Source: VRUE01 sp963716245
GTDB lineage: Bacteria > Actinomycetota > Thermoleophilia > Solirubrobacterales > 70-9
Direction: 5' to 3'
DNA length: 64,000 nt
Assembly (NCBI GenBank): GCA_963716245.1
Contig: OY970300.1
Span: 496,001-560,000 of the forward strand
Part shown: piece by piece, positions 7,898 through 16,388 of the stretch
How the letters are laid out: each line of letters opens with the position of its first letter
Position numbering within the stretch: the first letter of the stretch is position 1
Program-made: the position numbers and the translations under genes
The notes under the pieces: model-generated
The model's database searches: none
The model's input: the letters and a program-made list of their open reading frames with translations, nothing else
Told to the model about the DNA's origin: nothing

Positions 7898-9417
7898 TGG
7901 AGCCGCCGGCGCGGCCAGTCGACGTGGTGGTCCCGACCGCGGGCCGGGAGTCGCTGGCCCGCCTGCTCGGCGCCCTCGCCCCGCAGCGCGGGGCACTGGG
8001 CCGGATCCTCGTCGTCGACGACCGCCGCCGCCCGCGCGATCCGCTGCCGCTGCCGCCGTTCGCCGAGCGGATCGGGGGAGAGGGTCGGGGGCCCGCGGCG
8101 GCGCGCAACGCCGGCTGGCGGGCGGTGGGGGCGGAGTGGGTCGCCTTCCTCGACGACGATGTCGTCCCCGATCCAGACTGGGGGCGCCGGCTGCGCGACG
8201 ACCTCGCCGACCTCGCCGCGGGGGTCGCGGGAAGTCAGGGCCGGCTCCGGGTGCCGCTGCCGGGCGACCGCCCCCCGACCGACTGGGAGCGCAACGTCGC
8301 CGGCCTCGAAGGGGCGGCCTGGATCAGCGCCGACCTCGCCGTGCGCCGCGCGGCGCTCGAATCGGTCGGCGGCTTCGACGAGCGCTTCGGTGGCGCCTTC
8401 CGCGAGGACACCGACCTCGCGATGCGGCTGCTGCGCGGCGGCTGGCAGATCGCCCGCGGATCGCGCACCTCCACGCATCCGGTCGGGCCCGCCGGGTTCT
8501 GGGTCAGCGTCGCGCGGCAGCGCGGCAACGCCGACGACGTGCTGATGCGCGCCGTGCACGGCCGCCACTGGCGGCGCTGGGGGCGGGCGCCGCGCGGGCG
8601 GCTGCGCCGCCACCTGCTCGCCGCCGGATCGCTCGCCGGGGCGGGCCTTGCCCTCGCCGGCGGCCGCCGCGCCGCCGCGGCAGCGCTCGCGTCCGGATGG
8701 TTCGGGCTGAGCGCGGAGCTGGCCTGGGCGCGGATCGCCCCCGGCCCGCGCGATCGCCGCGAGGTCGGCCGGATGCTGGCGACCAGCGCGGTCCTGCCCA
8801 TCGCGGCGGCGGGCTGGTGGGCCTGGGGCGCGCTGCGGCTGCCCTTGTTGCTCGCCCGCGGTGGCCCGCGCGGCGACGGCGCCGGGCCGCCCGGGGAGAC
8901 GCCCGCGGCGGTTCTCCTCGACCGCGACGGGACGCTGCTGCTCGACGTCCCCTACAACGGCGACCCCGGCAGGGTCGTCCCCCTGCCCGGGGCGCGGCGG
9001 GCGCTGCAGCGGCTGCGTGCGGCCGGCACCTCGCTCGCCGTCGTCAGCAACCAGAGTGGCGTCGGGCGGGGCCTGATCGATCGCGAGCAGGTCGAGGCGG
9101 TCAACCGCCGCGCCGAGCAGATCCTCGGGCCGGTGGGGGACTGGCTCTACTGCCCGCACGGGCCGGAGGAGGGCTGCGAGTGCCGCAAGCCCGAGCCGGG
9201 CCTCGTCCTGGCCGCCGCCGAGCGGCTCGGCGTCAGCCCCGACCGCTGCGTGCTGATCGGCGACATCGCCGCCGACGTGCAGGCTGCGCAGGCGGCCGGC
9301 GCCGCGGCGGTCCTCGTGCCGACGCCGCGCACCGAGGCCGAGGACGTGCGCATGGCCCCGGCCACCGCCGTCTCGATCGAGGCCGCGGTCGAGCGGCTGA
9401 TCGGGGCGAGCCGATGA
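7897..9417 (+). CDS. Fusion of family 2 glycosyltransferase and GmhB-type HAD phosphatase
   Basis: A 506-residue two-enzyme polypeptide. Residues 1-240 are a GT2 domain (VVVPTAGRESLARLL, then LDDDVVPDPDW near 85 and the acceptor-side FREDTDLAMRLL). A hydrophobic stretch follows at about 245-320. Residues 335-500 are a HAD-IIIA phosphatase with LLDRDGTLLL (~339), SNQSG, and the zinc loop CPH...CECRKP (~418-430) typical of D-glycero-D-manno-heptose-1,7-bisphosphate phosphatase. So one chain makes a heptose-phosphate intermediate and also transfers a sugar. It overlaps its neighbours by one and four bases. Confidence 0.85.
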   Translation: MEPPARPVDVVVPTAGRESLARLLGALAPQRGALGRILVVDDRRRPRDPLPLPPFAERIGGEGRGPAAARNAGWRAVGAEWVAFLDDDVVPDPDWGRRLRDDLADLAAGVAGSQGRLRVPLPGDRPPTDWERNVAGLEGAAWISADLAVRRAALESVGGFDERFGGAFREDTDLAMRLLRGGWQIARGSRTSTHPVGPAGFWVSVARQRGNADDVLMRAVHGRHWRRWGRAPRGRLRRHLLAAGSLAGAGLALAGGRRAAAAALASGWFGLSAELAWARIAPGPRDRREVGRMLATSAVLPIAAAGWWAWGALRLPLLLARGGPRGDGAGPPGETPAAVLLDRDGTLLLDVPYNGDPGRVVPLPGARRALQRLRAAGTSLAVVSNQSGVGRGLIDREQVEAVNRRAEQILGPVGDWLYCPHGPEEGCECRKPEPGLVLAAAERLGVSPDRCVLIGDIAADVQAAQAAGAAAVLVPTPRTEAEDVRMAPATAVSIEAAVERLIGASR

Positions 9418-10484
9418 GCGGCGTCCTCGCGGTCCGTCAGGACAGCCTCGGCGACGTGCTGCTCGCCGGTCCGGCGCTGCGCGCCGTCGCGGCTGGCGGC
9501 GACGGCCCGCTGACCCTGCTCTGCGGCCCCCGCGGCGAGGCCGCGGCACGGATGCTGCCCGGCGTCGACGAGGTGCTCGTCCACCTTGCGCCGTGGATCG
9601 ACCCCGAGCCGCCGCCGGTGCGCCGCGAGGACTGCGAGGCGGCGATCGAGGCGGTCGCGCGCCGGGCGCCGGGCTCCGCGGTGATCTTCACCTCCTTCCA
9701 CCAGAGCCCGCTGCCGACCGCGCTGCTGCTGCGCCTCGCCGGCGTGCCGCGGATCGCCGCGATCGGCGTCGAGTACCCAGGCTCGCTGCTCGACGTGCGC
9801 CACCGCGTCCCGGACGAGCTCCACGAGGTGGAGCGGGCGCTGTCGCTTGCCGACGCGGCGGGCCACCCACTCCCGGCCGGCGACGACGGCCGCCTGCGGG
9901 TCGACCTCCGGGCCGAGCCGCCGCCGCTCCCCGACGAGCCGTTCACGGTGCTCCATCCCGGCGCCTCGGTGAGCGCCCGCGCCTGGGAGCCGCGGCGCTG
10001 GACCGAGCTGGCGGCTCTGCTCGGCGCACGGGGCCGGCGTCTCGTCGTCACCGGCGCCCCGGACGAGGTCGGCCTGACCGCAGCCGTCGCCGCGGCCGCC
10101 CCCGGGGCGCTCGACCTCGGCGGCAGCTGCGACTTCGCCGCGCTCGGCGCGATCCTCGCCCGCGCCGAGGCGGTCGTCGTCGCCAACACCGGCCCCGCGC
10201 ACCTGGCGGCAGCGGTCGGCACGCCGGTCGTCTCGCTCTTCGCGCCGACCGTCCCCCCGGCGCGCTGGCGCCCCTGGGGCGTCCCGCACGAGCTGCTCTT
10301 TCGCGACGTTCCCTGCGCCGGCTGCCGCGCCCGCCGCTGCCCGGTGCCGGGCCATCCCTGTCTCTCGGAGGTCGAGCCGGCCGAGGTCGCGGAAGCGCTC
10401 GAGCGCCTGACCTCCGATTGCCGGGTTGACCCCCCTCCAGTGTGGTCAACTCGGCAATCGGACCCCGTGGGGGCGGTGCGATGA
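9414..10484 (+). CDS. Family 9 glycosyltransferase (heptosyltransferase-like)
   Basis: A 356-residue GT9 enzyme. It opens with VRQDSLGDVLLAGPALRAV and carries the donor-site ANTGPAHLAAAVGTPVVSLF near residue 256. GT9 members use ADP-heptose. The GmhB, GmhA and HldE domains encoded around it support that donor. The last ~25 residues fall outside the domain and are encoded by a 19-bp inverted repeat (10413-10462), so the natural end of the fold is probably near residue 330. Start ATG 9414 overlaps the previous stop (ATGA). Confidence 0.85.
   Translation: MSGVLAVRQDSLGDVLLAGPALRAVAAGGDGPLTLLCGPRGEAAARMLPGVDEVLVHLAPWIDPEPPPVRREDCEAAIEAVARRAPGSAVIFTSFHQSPLPTALLLRLAGVPRIAAIGVEYPGSLLDVRHRVPDELHEVERALSLADAAGHPLPAGDDGRLRVDLRAEPPPLPDEPFTVLHPGASVSARAWEPRRWTELAALLGARGRRLVVTGAPDEVGLTAAVAAAAPGALDLGGSCDFAALGAILARAEAVVVANTGPAHLAAAVGTPVVSLFAPTVPPARWRPWGVPHELLFRDVPCAGCRARRCPVPGHPCLSEVEPAEVAEALERLTSDCRVDPPPVWSTRQSDPVGAVR
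10413..10462. repeat. 19-bp inverted repeat inside the glycan operon
   Basis: Left arm 10413-10431 (TCCGATTGCCGGGTTGACC) pairs with right arm 10444-10462 at 18 of 19 positions around a 12-base loop. It lies in the 3' end of the GT9 gene, 18 bases before the next ATG. There is no T-run after it. It shares the inner arm end TTGACC/GGTCAA and the loop length with the hairpin at 24552-24603. It could act as an attenuator or processing site within the operon. Confidence 0.75.
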
Positions 10485-11413
10485 GGGTGCTGCTCTGGCA
10501 CGTGCACGGGTCGTGGACGACGGCGCTCGTCCAGGGGGCGCACACCTACGTGCTGCCGGTGCTGCCCGACCGGGGTCCGGACGGGCGCGGGCGGGCGCAG
10601 ACCTGGGAGTGGCCGCGGTCGGCGGTCGAGCTGCCGCCCGAGGCGCTCGGCGACGCGGAGCTCGACGCGGTGATCCTCCAGCGGCCGCACGAGGCGGAGC
10701 TTGCGGAGCGCTGGCTCGGGCGACGGCCCGGCAGGGACCTGCCGGCGGTCTACGTCGAGCACAACGCGCCGCAGGGGCGGATCGCGGAGATGCGGCATCC
10801 GGTCGCCGACCGCGACGACGTGACGCTCGTCCACGTCACCCACTTCAACGACCTCTTCTGGGACGCCGGCTCGACCCGCACCCGGGTGGTCGAGCACGGC
10901 ATCGTCGATCCGGGCTACCGCTACACCGGCGAGCTGGCCGAGGCCGCCGTCGCGATCAACGAGCCGGGGCGGCGCTGGCGGGTCACCGGCACCGACCTGC
11001 TGCCGCGGCTCAACGGCACCGTGCCGCTGCGGCTGTTCGGGATCGGGGCCGCCGAGCTGGGCGGGATCGAGAACCTGCCGCAGGCCGAGCTGCACGCCGA
11101 GATGGCCCGCCGGCGCGCCTATCTGCACCCGATCCGCTGGACGTCGCTCGGCCTCTCGCTGCTCGAGGCGATGCAGCTGGGGATGCCGGTGGTCGCGCTC
11201 GGCACGACCGAGGTCGCCGAGGCCGTGCCCCCCGGCGCCGGCGTCGTCTCGACCCGGGTCGAGACGCTGTCGCGCGGCCTGCGCGAGCTGATCGCCGAGC
11301 CGGAGCGCGCTTGCGAGCAGGGCCTCGCCGCCCGCCGGGCGGCGCTCGAGCGCTACGGGCTGCCCCGCTTCCTCGCCGACTGGGACCGGCTGCTGGAGGA
11401 GGTGGCGGGATGA
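10481..11413 (+). CDS. GT4-like glycosyltransferase
   Basis: A 310-residue protein starting MRVLLWHVHGSWTTALVQGAH. The C-terminal half has the GT-B donor-site pattern HPIRWTSLGLSLLEAMQLGMPVVAL, where the Glu contacts the nucleotide sugar. It is shorter than typical GT4 enzymes (350-400 residues) and the N-terminal domain is divergent. The sugar specificity cannot be read from the sequence. It is coupled to both neighbours by ATGA overlaps. Confidence 0.8.
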   Translation: MRVLLWHVHGSWTTALVQGAHTYVLPVLPDRGPDGRGRAQTWEWPRSAVELPPEALGDAELDAVILQRPHEAELAERWLGRRPGRDLPAVYVEHNAPQGRIAEMRHPVADRDDVTLVHVTHFNDLFWDAGSTRTRVVEHGIVDPGYRYTGELAEAAVAINEPGRRWRVTGTDLLPRLNGTVPLRLFGIGAAELGGIENLPQAELHAEMARRRAYLHPIRWTSLGLSLLEAMQLGMPVVALGTTEVAEAVPPGAGVVSTRVETLSRGLRELIAEPERACEQGLAARRAALERYGLPRFLADWDRLLEEVAG

Positions 11414-13284
11414 GGGTCGCGATGGTCTCCGAGCACGCCAGCCCGCTGGCGGCGCTGGGCGGCGTCGACGCCGGCGGCCAGAACGTCTTCGTCGAGGCGC
11501 TCTCGCGGGAGCTGGCGCGGCGCGGCTGCGAGGTCGTCGTCTACACCCGCCGCGACGACCCGGCGCTGCCGCATCGGGTCCCGCTCTGCCCCGGCGCGGC
11601 GGTGGAGCACGTCGCCGCCGGGCCGCCGATCGAGTTGCCGAAGGACGCGCTCTTCCCGCACATGCCCCAGCTCGCCGCCGGGCTGGCGCACGCCTGGCGG
11701 CGCGAGCGCCCCGACGTCGTCCACGCCCACTTCTGGATGTCGGGCCACGCCTCGCTGCAGGCCGCGTCGAGCCTGCGGCTGCCCGTGGTGCAGACGTTCC
11801 ACGCCCTCGGCACGGTCAAACGGCGCTACCAGGGCGGCATGGACACCAGCCCCCCGCAGCGGCTCGAGATCGAGCGGCGGATCGCCGCCGCCGCCGACCG
11901 CGTGCTGGCGACCTGCAGCGACGAGGTCTTCGAGCTGCTCCGGATGGGGGCCGACAACGAGCGGATCTCGGTCGTCCCCTGTGGCGTCGACGTCGACGCC
12001 TTCGAGCCGGGCGGCCCGGCCGAGGAGCGCGACCCCGACCGCGGTCGGCTGCTCTACGTCGGGCGGCTGGTGCGGCGCAAGGGCGTCGGCAACGCGATAG
12101 AGGCGCTGCCCCGGCTGCCGGGGGTCGAGCTGGTCGTCGTCGGCGGCCCGCCCGCCGAGCACCTCGACCGCGATCCCGAAGCCCGCCGCCTCGCGGAGCT
12201 CGCCGAGCGCCACGGCGTCGCCGACCGCGTCCGGCTGCGCGGCCGCGTGCCGCGCGAGCGCCTGCCGGAGCTGATCCGCTCCGCGGACGCGGTCGTCGCG
12301 GTCCCCTGGTACGAGCCGTTCGGGATCGTCCCGCTCGAGGCGATGGCCTGCGGCGTCCCCGTGATCGCCAGCGCGGTCGGGGGGATGATCGACACCGTCG
12401 TCGACGACCGAACCGGGGTCCACGTCCCGCCCCGCGATCCCGAGCGACTTGCAGAAGCCGCGGCCGACCTGCTCGCCGACGGCGAGCGGCGCCGCGCGTA
12501 CGGCCTGGCCGGCGCCAAACGCGCCAGGCGCCTCTACGACTGGCGGCGGGTCGGCAGCCAGGTGCTCGCGACCTACGAGCAGGTCGTCGCCGACCGCACC
12601 ACGCGCCGCGCCCGCCCCGCCGCCGGCGCGACCGGGGGCAGCGAGGCCCATCTCGCGGCGCTCGCCGACGGCGTCGCGAGCCTCGCCGCCGAGCGCGCCA
12701 AGCTCGACGGCTGGGGCGAGTGGCTGGGCGAAAGGCTCCTCGGCGGCGGCCGGCTGCTCGCCGTGGGCAACGGGGGCAGCGCCGCCGAGGCGCAGCACCT
12801 GACCGCCGAGCTGGTCGGGCGCTTCGAGGTCGAGCGGCGCCCGCTCAGCGCGATCGCCCTGCACGCCGACACCTCGAGCCTGACCGCGATCGGCAACGAC
12901 TACGGCATCGAGGAGGCCTTCGCCCGGCAGGTCGAGGCGCACGGCCGGGTCGGGGACGTCCTCGTCGCCTTCAGCACCTCGGGGCGCAGCGAGAACGTCG
13001 TGCGCGCGGTGCGGGCGGCGAACCGGCTCGGGCTGGTCACCTGGGCGGTCACCGGACCGGCCCCCAACCCGCTCGCCGAAGCCAGTGACGAGGCGATCGC
13101 ATTCGACGCCCCCTCGGGCGCGACCGTCCAGGAGCTGCACCTCGTCGCCGTCCACCTGATCTGCGGCGCGGTCGACCGCAGCGTCCGCCAGCTCGACCGG
13201 CACGGGCTCGCGGAACACCCGACGCCGGCTGAGCCTTCGCTGCCGATCCGGATACTCGCCCGGGGGAGGCAGGCGGTCCGGTGA
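11410..13284 (+). CDS. Fusion of family 4 glycosyltransferase and GmhA phosphoheptose isomerase
   Basis: A 624-residue two-domain enzyme. Residues 1-400 are a GT4/GT-B transferase (GGVDAGGQNVFVEAL, HAHFWMSGHA, and PWYEPFGIVPLEAMACGVP near 298). Residues ~420-600 are a SIS-fold isomerase with GNGGSAAEAQHLTAELVGRF (~453) and STSGRSENVVRA, matching GmhA, which converts sedoheptulose-7-phosphate to D-glycero-D-manno-heptose-7-phosphate. This is the first committed step of activated heptose synthesis. The start overlaps the upstream stop, and a GTGA overlap links it to hldE. Confidence 0.88.
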   Translation: MRVAMVSEHASPLAALGGVDAGGQNVFVEALSRELARRGCEVVVYTRRDDPALPHRVPLCPGAAVEHVAAGPPIELPKDALFPHMPQLAAGLAHAWRRERPDVVHAHFWMSGHASLQAASSLRLPVVQTFHALGTVKRRYQGGMDTSPPQRLEIERRIAAAADRVLATCSDEVFELLRMGADNERISVVPCGVDVDAFEPGGPAEERDPDRGRLLYVGRLVRRKGVGNAIEALPRLPGVELVVVGGPPAEHLDRDPEARRLAELAERHGVADRVRLRGRVPRERLPELIRSADAVVAVPWYEPFGIVPLEAMACGVPVIASAVGGMIDTVVDDRTGVHVPPRDPERLAEAAADLLADGERRRAYGLAGAKRARRLYDWRRVGSQVLATYEQVVADRTTRRARPAAGATGGSEAHLAALADGVASLAAERAKLDGWGEWLGERLLGGGRLLAVGNGGSAAEAQHLTAELVGRFEVERRPLSAIALHADTSSLTAIGNDYGIEEAFARQVEAHGRVGDVLVAFSTSGRSENVVRAVRAANRLGLVTWAVTGPAPNPLAEASDEAIAFDAPSGATVQELHLVAVHLICGAVDRSVRQLDRHGLAEHPTPAEPSLPIRILARGRQAVR

Positions 13285-14726
13285 GCGCCCGGCTGGTAAT
13301 CGTCGGCGACGCGCTGCTCGACCGCGACGTGGAGGGGAGCAGCGAGCGCCTCGCCCCCGATGCGGCCGTCCCCGTCGTCGACGAGCGCGAGGAGCGGATC
13401 CGGCCCGGCGGCGCCGGGCTCGCCGCGATCCTCGCCGCCGCGGAAGGGCTGCCGGTGACGCTCGTCACCGCGCTGGGCGACGACCCGGGGGGAGCGGAGC
13501 TGGCCGGCGCCCTGGTCGGCGCCGGGGTCCGGCTCGTCGACCTCGGCCTCGACGGACGCACCCCCGAGAAGGTGCGACTGCTCTGCGACGGCCGGCAGCT
13601 GCTGCGACTCGACCGCGGCGGTCGCGGCGCCCCCGTTCTCGCCCCCGGCCGGGCCGGCGTCCGCGAGGCGCTCGGGGACGCCGGCGCCGTGCTCGTCTCC
13701 GACTACGGCCGCGGCGTCGCTGCCCACCCGTCGGTCCGTGCCGCCCTGACCGCCTCCAGAGCCGGCCGGCCGCTGGTCTGGGACCCGCACCCGCGCGGGC
13801 CGGCGCCGGTCCCGGGCGCGACGCTGGTCACCCCGAGCCTCGACGAGGCGAGGCGGCTCGCCCCCTCGGCGCCGGGCGCGGACCGATCGCCCGAACGGCT
13901 GGCCCGGAGCCTGGTCGAGGCCTGGCGGGCGGAGGCCGTCTGCGTCACCCTCGGCGGCGACGGCGCCCTGCTCGTCGAGCCGGGGGGGCCGGCCCGCGCC
14001 TGTCCCTGCCGGCCGGTCGAAGGCGACCCGTGCGGGGCCGGCGATCGCTTCGCCGTCGCGACGGCCGCGGCCCTGGCGCGCGGCGCCGGTCGCGCGGAGG
14101 CAGTCCGGGTCGCCGTGGCCGCGGCCCGGGAGTTCGTCGCCGCGAGCGGCTCGCGCCGCGTCGCCGCTCCGGGCGTCCGGGAGGCGCCGCGGCTCTCCGT
14201 CTCGCCGGACGGCGACGGCTCGGCCACGGTCGACGCACGCGGCCTCGGGGCCGCGCCGCACTCGATCGAGCCGGCGCTGGCGCTGGCCGAGCGCGTGCGG
14301 GCGCGGGGCGGGACCGTCGTCGCGACGGGCGGCTGCTTCGACCTCCTCCACGTCGGCCACGTCCGCACCCTGGAGGCCGCCCGGACCTTCGGCGACTGCC
14401 TGATCGTGCTGCTCAACGGCGACCGCTCGGTGCGCGGGCTGAAGGGCCCCGACCGGCCCCTGGTCGGCGAGCTGGAGAGGGCGGCGATGCTGAAGGCGCT
14501 GGCCTGCGTCGACGAGGTCGCGATCTTCGACGAGCCGCTGCCCGACGAGGCGCTGCGGCTGCTGCGCCCCGACGTCTGGGCGAAGGGCGGCGACTACGTG
14601 GCCGAGGAGCTGCCGGAGGCCGAGGCGGTCGCCGGCTGGGGGGGACGGATCGCGATCCTGCCCTACCTGGAGGGGCGGTCGACCACGAGGCTGATCGAGG
14701 AGGGGGGCGAGCGTGTCGAGCGGTGA
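13281..14726 (+). CDS. hldE: Bifunctional heptose-7-phosphate kinase/heptose-1-phosphate adenylyltransferase
   Basis: A 481-residue protein, the same size as E. coli HldE (477). Residues 1-300 are a PfkB/ribokinase-type kinase (VIVGDALLDRDVEG, GGAGLAAILAA, and the anion hole DPCGAGDRFA near 250). Residues ~340-475 are the nucleotidyltransferase domain with GGCFDLLHVGHVRTLE (HxGH near 357). With the GmhA and GmhB domains of the flanking genes it completes the route from sedoheptulose-7-phosphate to ADP-D-glycero-beta-D-manno-heptose. The start is GTG in a GTGA overlap. Confidence 0.92.
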   Translation: MSARLVIVGDALLDRDVEGSSERLAPDAAVPVVDEREERIRPGGAGLAAILAAAEGLPVTLVTALGDDPGGAELAGALVGAGVRLVDLGLDGRTPEKVRLLCDGRQLLRLDRGGRGAPVLAPGRAGVREALGDAGAVLVSDYGRGVAAHPSVRAALTASRAGRPLVWDPHPRGPAPVPGATLVTPSLDEARRLAPSAPGADRSPERLARSLVEAWRAEAVCVTLGGDGALLVEPGGPARACPCRPVEGDPCGAGDRFAVATAAALARGAGRAEAVRVAVAAAREFVAASGSRRVAAPGVREAPRLSVSPDGDGSATVDARGLGAAPHSIEPALALAERVRARGGTVVATGGCFDLLHVGHVRTLEAARTFGDCLIVLLNGDRSVRGLKGPDRPLVGELERAAMLKALACVDEVAIFDEPLPDEALRLLRPDVWAKGGDYVAEELPEAEAVAGWGGRIAILPYLEGRSTTRLIEEGGERVER

Positions 14727-15402
14727 GCTGGGGACGACGATCGTGACCGGGGCCGCATCGGGTCTCGGGCGCGCGATCGCGACTGCGGTGGAGCGGGACG
14801 GGGGGACCCCGGTCGGCTTCGACCTCGAGCGGGCCGAGGGCATCGAGAGCGAGCGGGTCGACCTCGCCGACACCGCGGCCGCCGAGCTGGCGACGAGGCG
14901 GGTCGCGGAACGCCACGGCGGGCTCGACGCGGTGGTCACGGCCGGCGGAATGGATGCCTGTGGGCCGCTCGACGGGGTGCCGGGCGAGGCCTGGAACCGC
15001 GTCGTCGCGGTCAACCTGCTCGGCACCGCGGCGGTGATCCGGGCGGCGCTGCCGGCGCTCGAGGACTCGCGCGGCCACGTCGTCACGGTCGCCTCGACGC
15101 TCGGCGTGCGGGCCCTCCCCGACGCCACCGCCTACTGCGCCAGCAAGTTCGGCGTGGTCGGCTTCACCCGGGCGCTAGCCGCCGAGACGGCCGGCCGGGT
15201 CGGCGTCACCCTGCTCATCCCGGGCGGGATGCGGACCGCCTTCTTCGACGGCCGCGAGGAGAAGTACAAGCCGCCGCCGGACGCTGCGCTGGCGCCGCCG
15301 GAGGAGATCGCCGAGGCGGTCGTGTTCGCGCTGGGTCGCCCGCCCGGCGTCGAGCTGCGCGAGGCGCTCGTCTGCCCGTCAACCGAGAGCTCGTGGCCAT
15401 GA
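14713..15402 (+). CDS. Classical short-chain dehydrogenase/reductase
   Basis: A 229-residue SDR with a Rossmann motif at the N terminus (GAASGLGRAIA) and catalytic Ser, Tyr and Lys in VASTLGVRALPDATAYCASKF. It sits where an hldD epimerase might be expected, but HldD is an extended SDR of over 300 residues. This one is a short classical type, so it is not an obvious epimerase. A sugar keto-reduction in the same pathway is possible. GTG 14713 overlaps hldE by 14 bases. Confidence 0.8.
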   Translation: MSSGELGTTIVTGAASGLGRAIATAVERDGGTPVGFDLERAEGIESERVDLADTAAAELATRRVAERHGGLDAVVTAGGMDACGPLDGVPGEAWNRVVAVNLLGTAAVIRAALPALEDSRGHVVTVASTLGVRALPDATAYCASKFGVVGFTRALAAETAGRVGVTLLIPGGMRTAFFDGREEKYKPPPDAALAPPEEIAEAVVFALGRPPGVELREALVCPSTESSWP

Positions 15403-16388
15403 TCGCCCCCGACCCCACCGCGAGCCGGCCGCGCCTGACGGTGCTGCGGGCGCTCGGCCTCGGCGACCTGCTCGCCGTCGTCCCCGCCCTGCGCGCCCTC
15501 GCCCGGGCTTTCCCCGAGCACGAGCGGGTGCTCGCCGCGCCCGCCTGGCTCGAGCCGCTGCTGCCGCTGCTGCGCGAGGACGGCAAGCCCTGCCTGCACC
15601 GGCTGGTCGAGATCGGCGGCCTCGACGCGGACCCGGGCCGGTTGCCGCGGCGGCCGGACGTCGCGGTCAACCTGCACGGCCGCGGCCCACAGAGCCACCG
15701 CCTGCTCCTCGCCTCCCGCCCGCGGCGCACGATCGCCTTCCGCAGCGACGCGGTCGCCGAGACCGCCGGCCTGCCCGAATGGGTTCCCGGCGAGCACGAG
15801 ACGAGGCGCTGGTGCAACCTCCTCGCCCGCTTCGGGATCGAGGCCGACCCGGCCCGGCTCGACGTCGAGGCGCCGGAGGTCGAGCTGCCCGCCTGGGCGT
15901 ACGGCGCCACGCTGCTCCACCCCGGGGCCGCCAGCGCGTCGCGCCGCTGGCCGCCCGAGCGGTGGGCGGCGGTGGCCCGCGCCGAGCGCGCGGCGGGCCG
16001 GGAGGTGCTGATCAGCGGCAGCCGCGAGGAGCTCGGCCTCGCCCGCCGGATCGCCGCCGAAGCGGGGCTCGATCCGCGTCGCGAGATCGCCGGCCGCACC
16101 GACGTGCACGGTCTCGCCGCCTTCGTCGCGGCTGCGGGCACGGTGGTCTGCGGCGACACCGGCGTCGCCCACCTCGCCACGGCGCTCTCGGTCCCCTCGG
16201 TGCTGCTGTTCGGGCCGACCGCTCCTGACCTCTGGGGGCCGCCGCCGGAGCGCGCGATCCATCGCGTGCTGTGGGAGGGGCGGGCCGGGGACCCGCACGC
16301 GGAGGCGGTCGATCCGGGTCTGCTGGAGATCGAGCCGGAGGCCGTCCTCGCCGCGCTGCGGGCGCTGCGGCCGGCGCTTGCGGCGTGA
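15399..16388 (+). CDS. Second family 9 glycosyltransferase
   Basis: A 329-residue GT9 protein. It starts near LTVLRALGLGDLLAVVPALRAL and has GATLLHPGAASASRRWPPERW and GDTGVAHLATALSVPSVLLFG at the donor site. It is related to the GT9 at 9414-10484 but clearly distinct. ATG 15399 overlaps the SDR stop (ATGA); GTG 15393 is an alternative. With two GT9 enzymes, the glycan probably contains more than one heptose. Confidence 0.85.
   Translation: MIAPDPTASRPRLTVLRALGLGDLLAVVPALRALARAFPEHERVLAAPAWLEPLLPLLREDGKPCLHRLVEIGGLDADPGRLPRRPDVAVNLHGRGPQSHRLLLASRPRRTIAFRSDAVAETAGLPEWVPGEHETRRWCNLLARFGIEADPARLDVEAPEVELPAWAYGATLLHPGAASASRRWPPERWAAVARAERAAGREVLISGSREELGLARRIAAEAGLDPRREIAGRTDVHGLAAFVAAAGTVVCGDTGVAHLATALSVPSVLLFGPTAPDLWGPPPERAIHRVLWEGRAGDPHAEAVDPGLLEIEPEAVLAALRALRPALAA

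Noticed and set aside
6826..9549. A 907-codon antisense open frame across the glycan operon
   Set aside because: It is Arg/Pro/Ala-rich with no family resemblance and lies opposite well-conserved enzymes. High G+C makes long empty frames common.
14713..15402. HldD epimerase
   Set aside because: The protein is a short classical SDR of 229 residues; HldD is an extended SDR of over 300 with different motifs.
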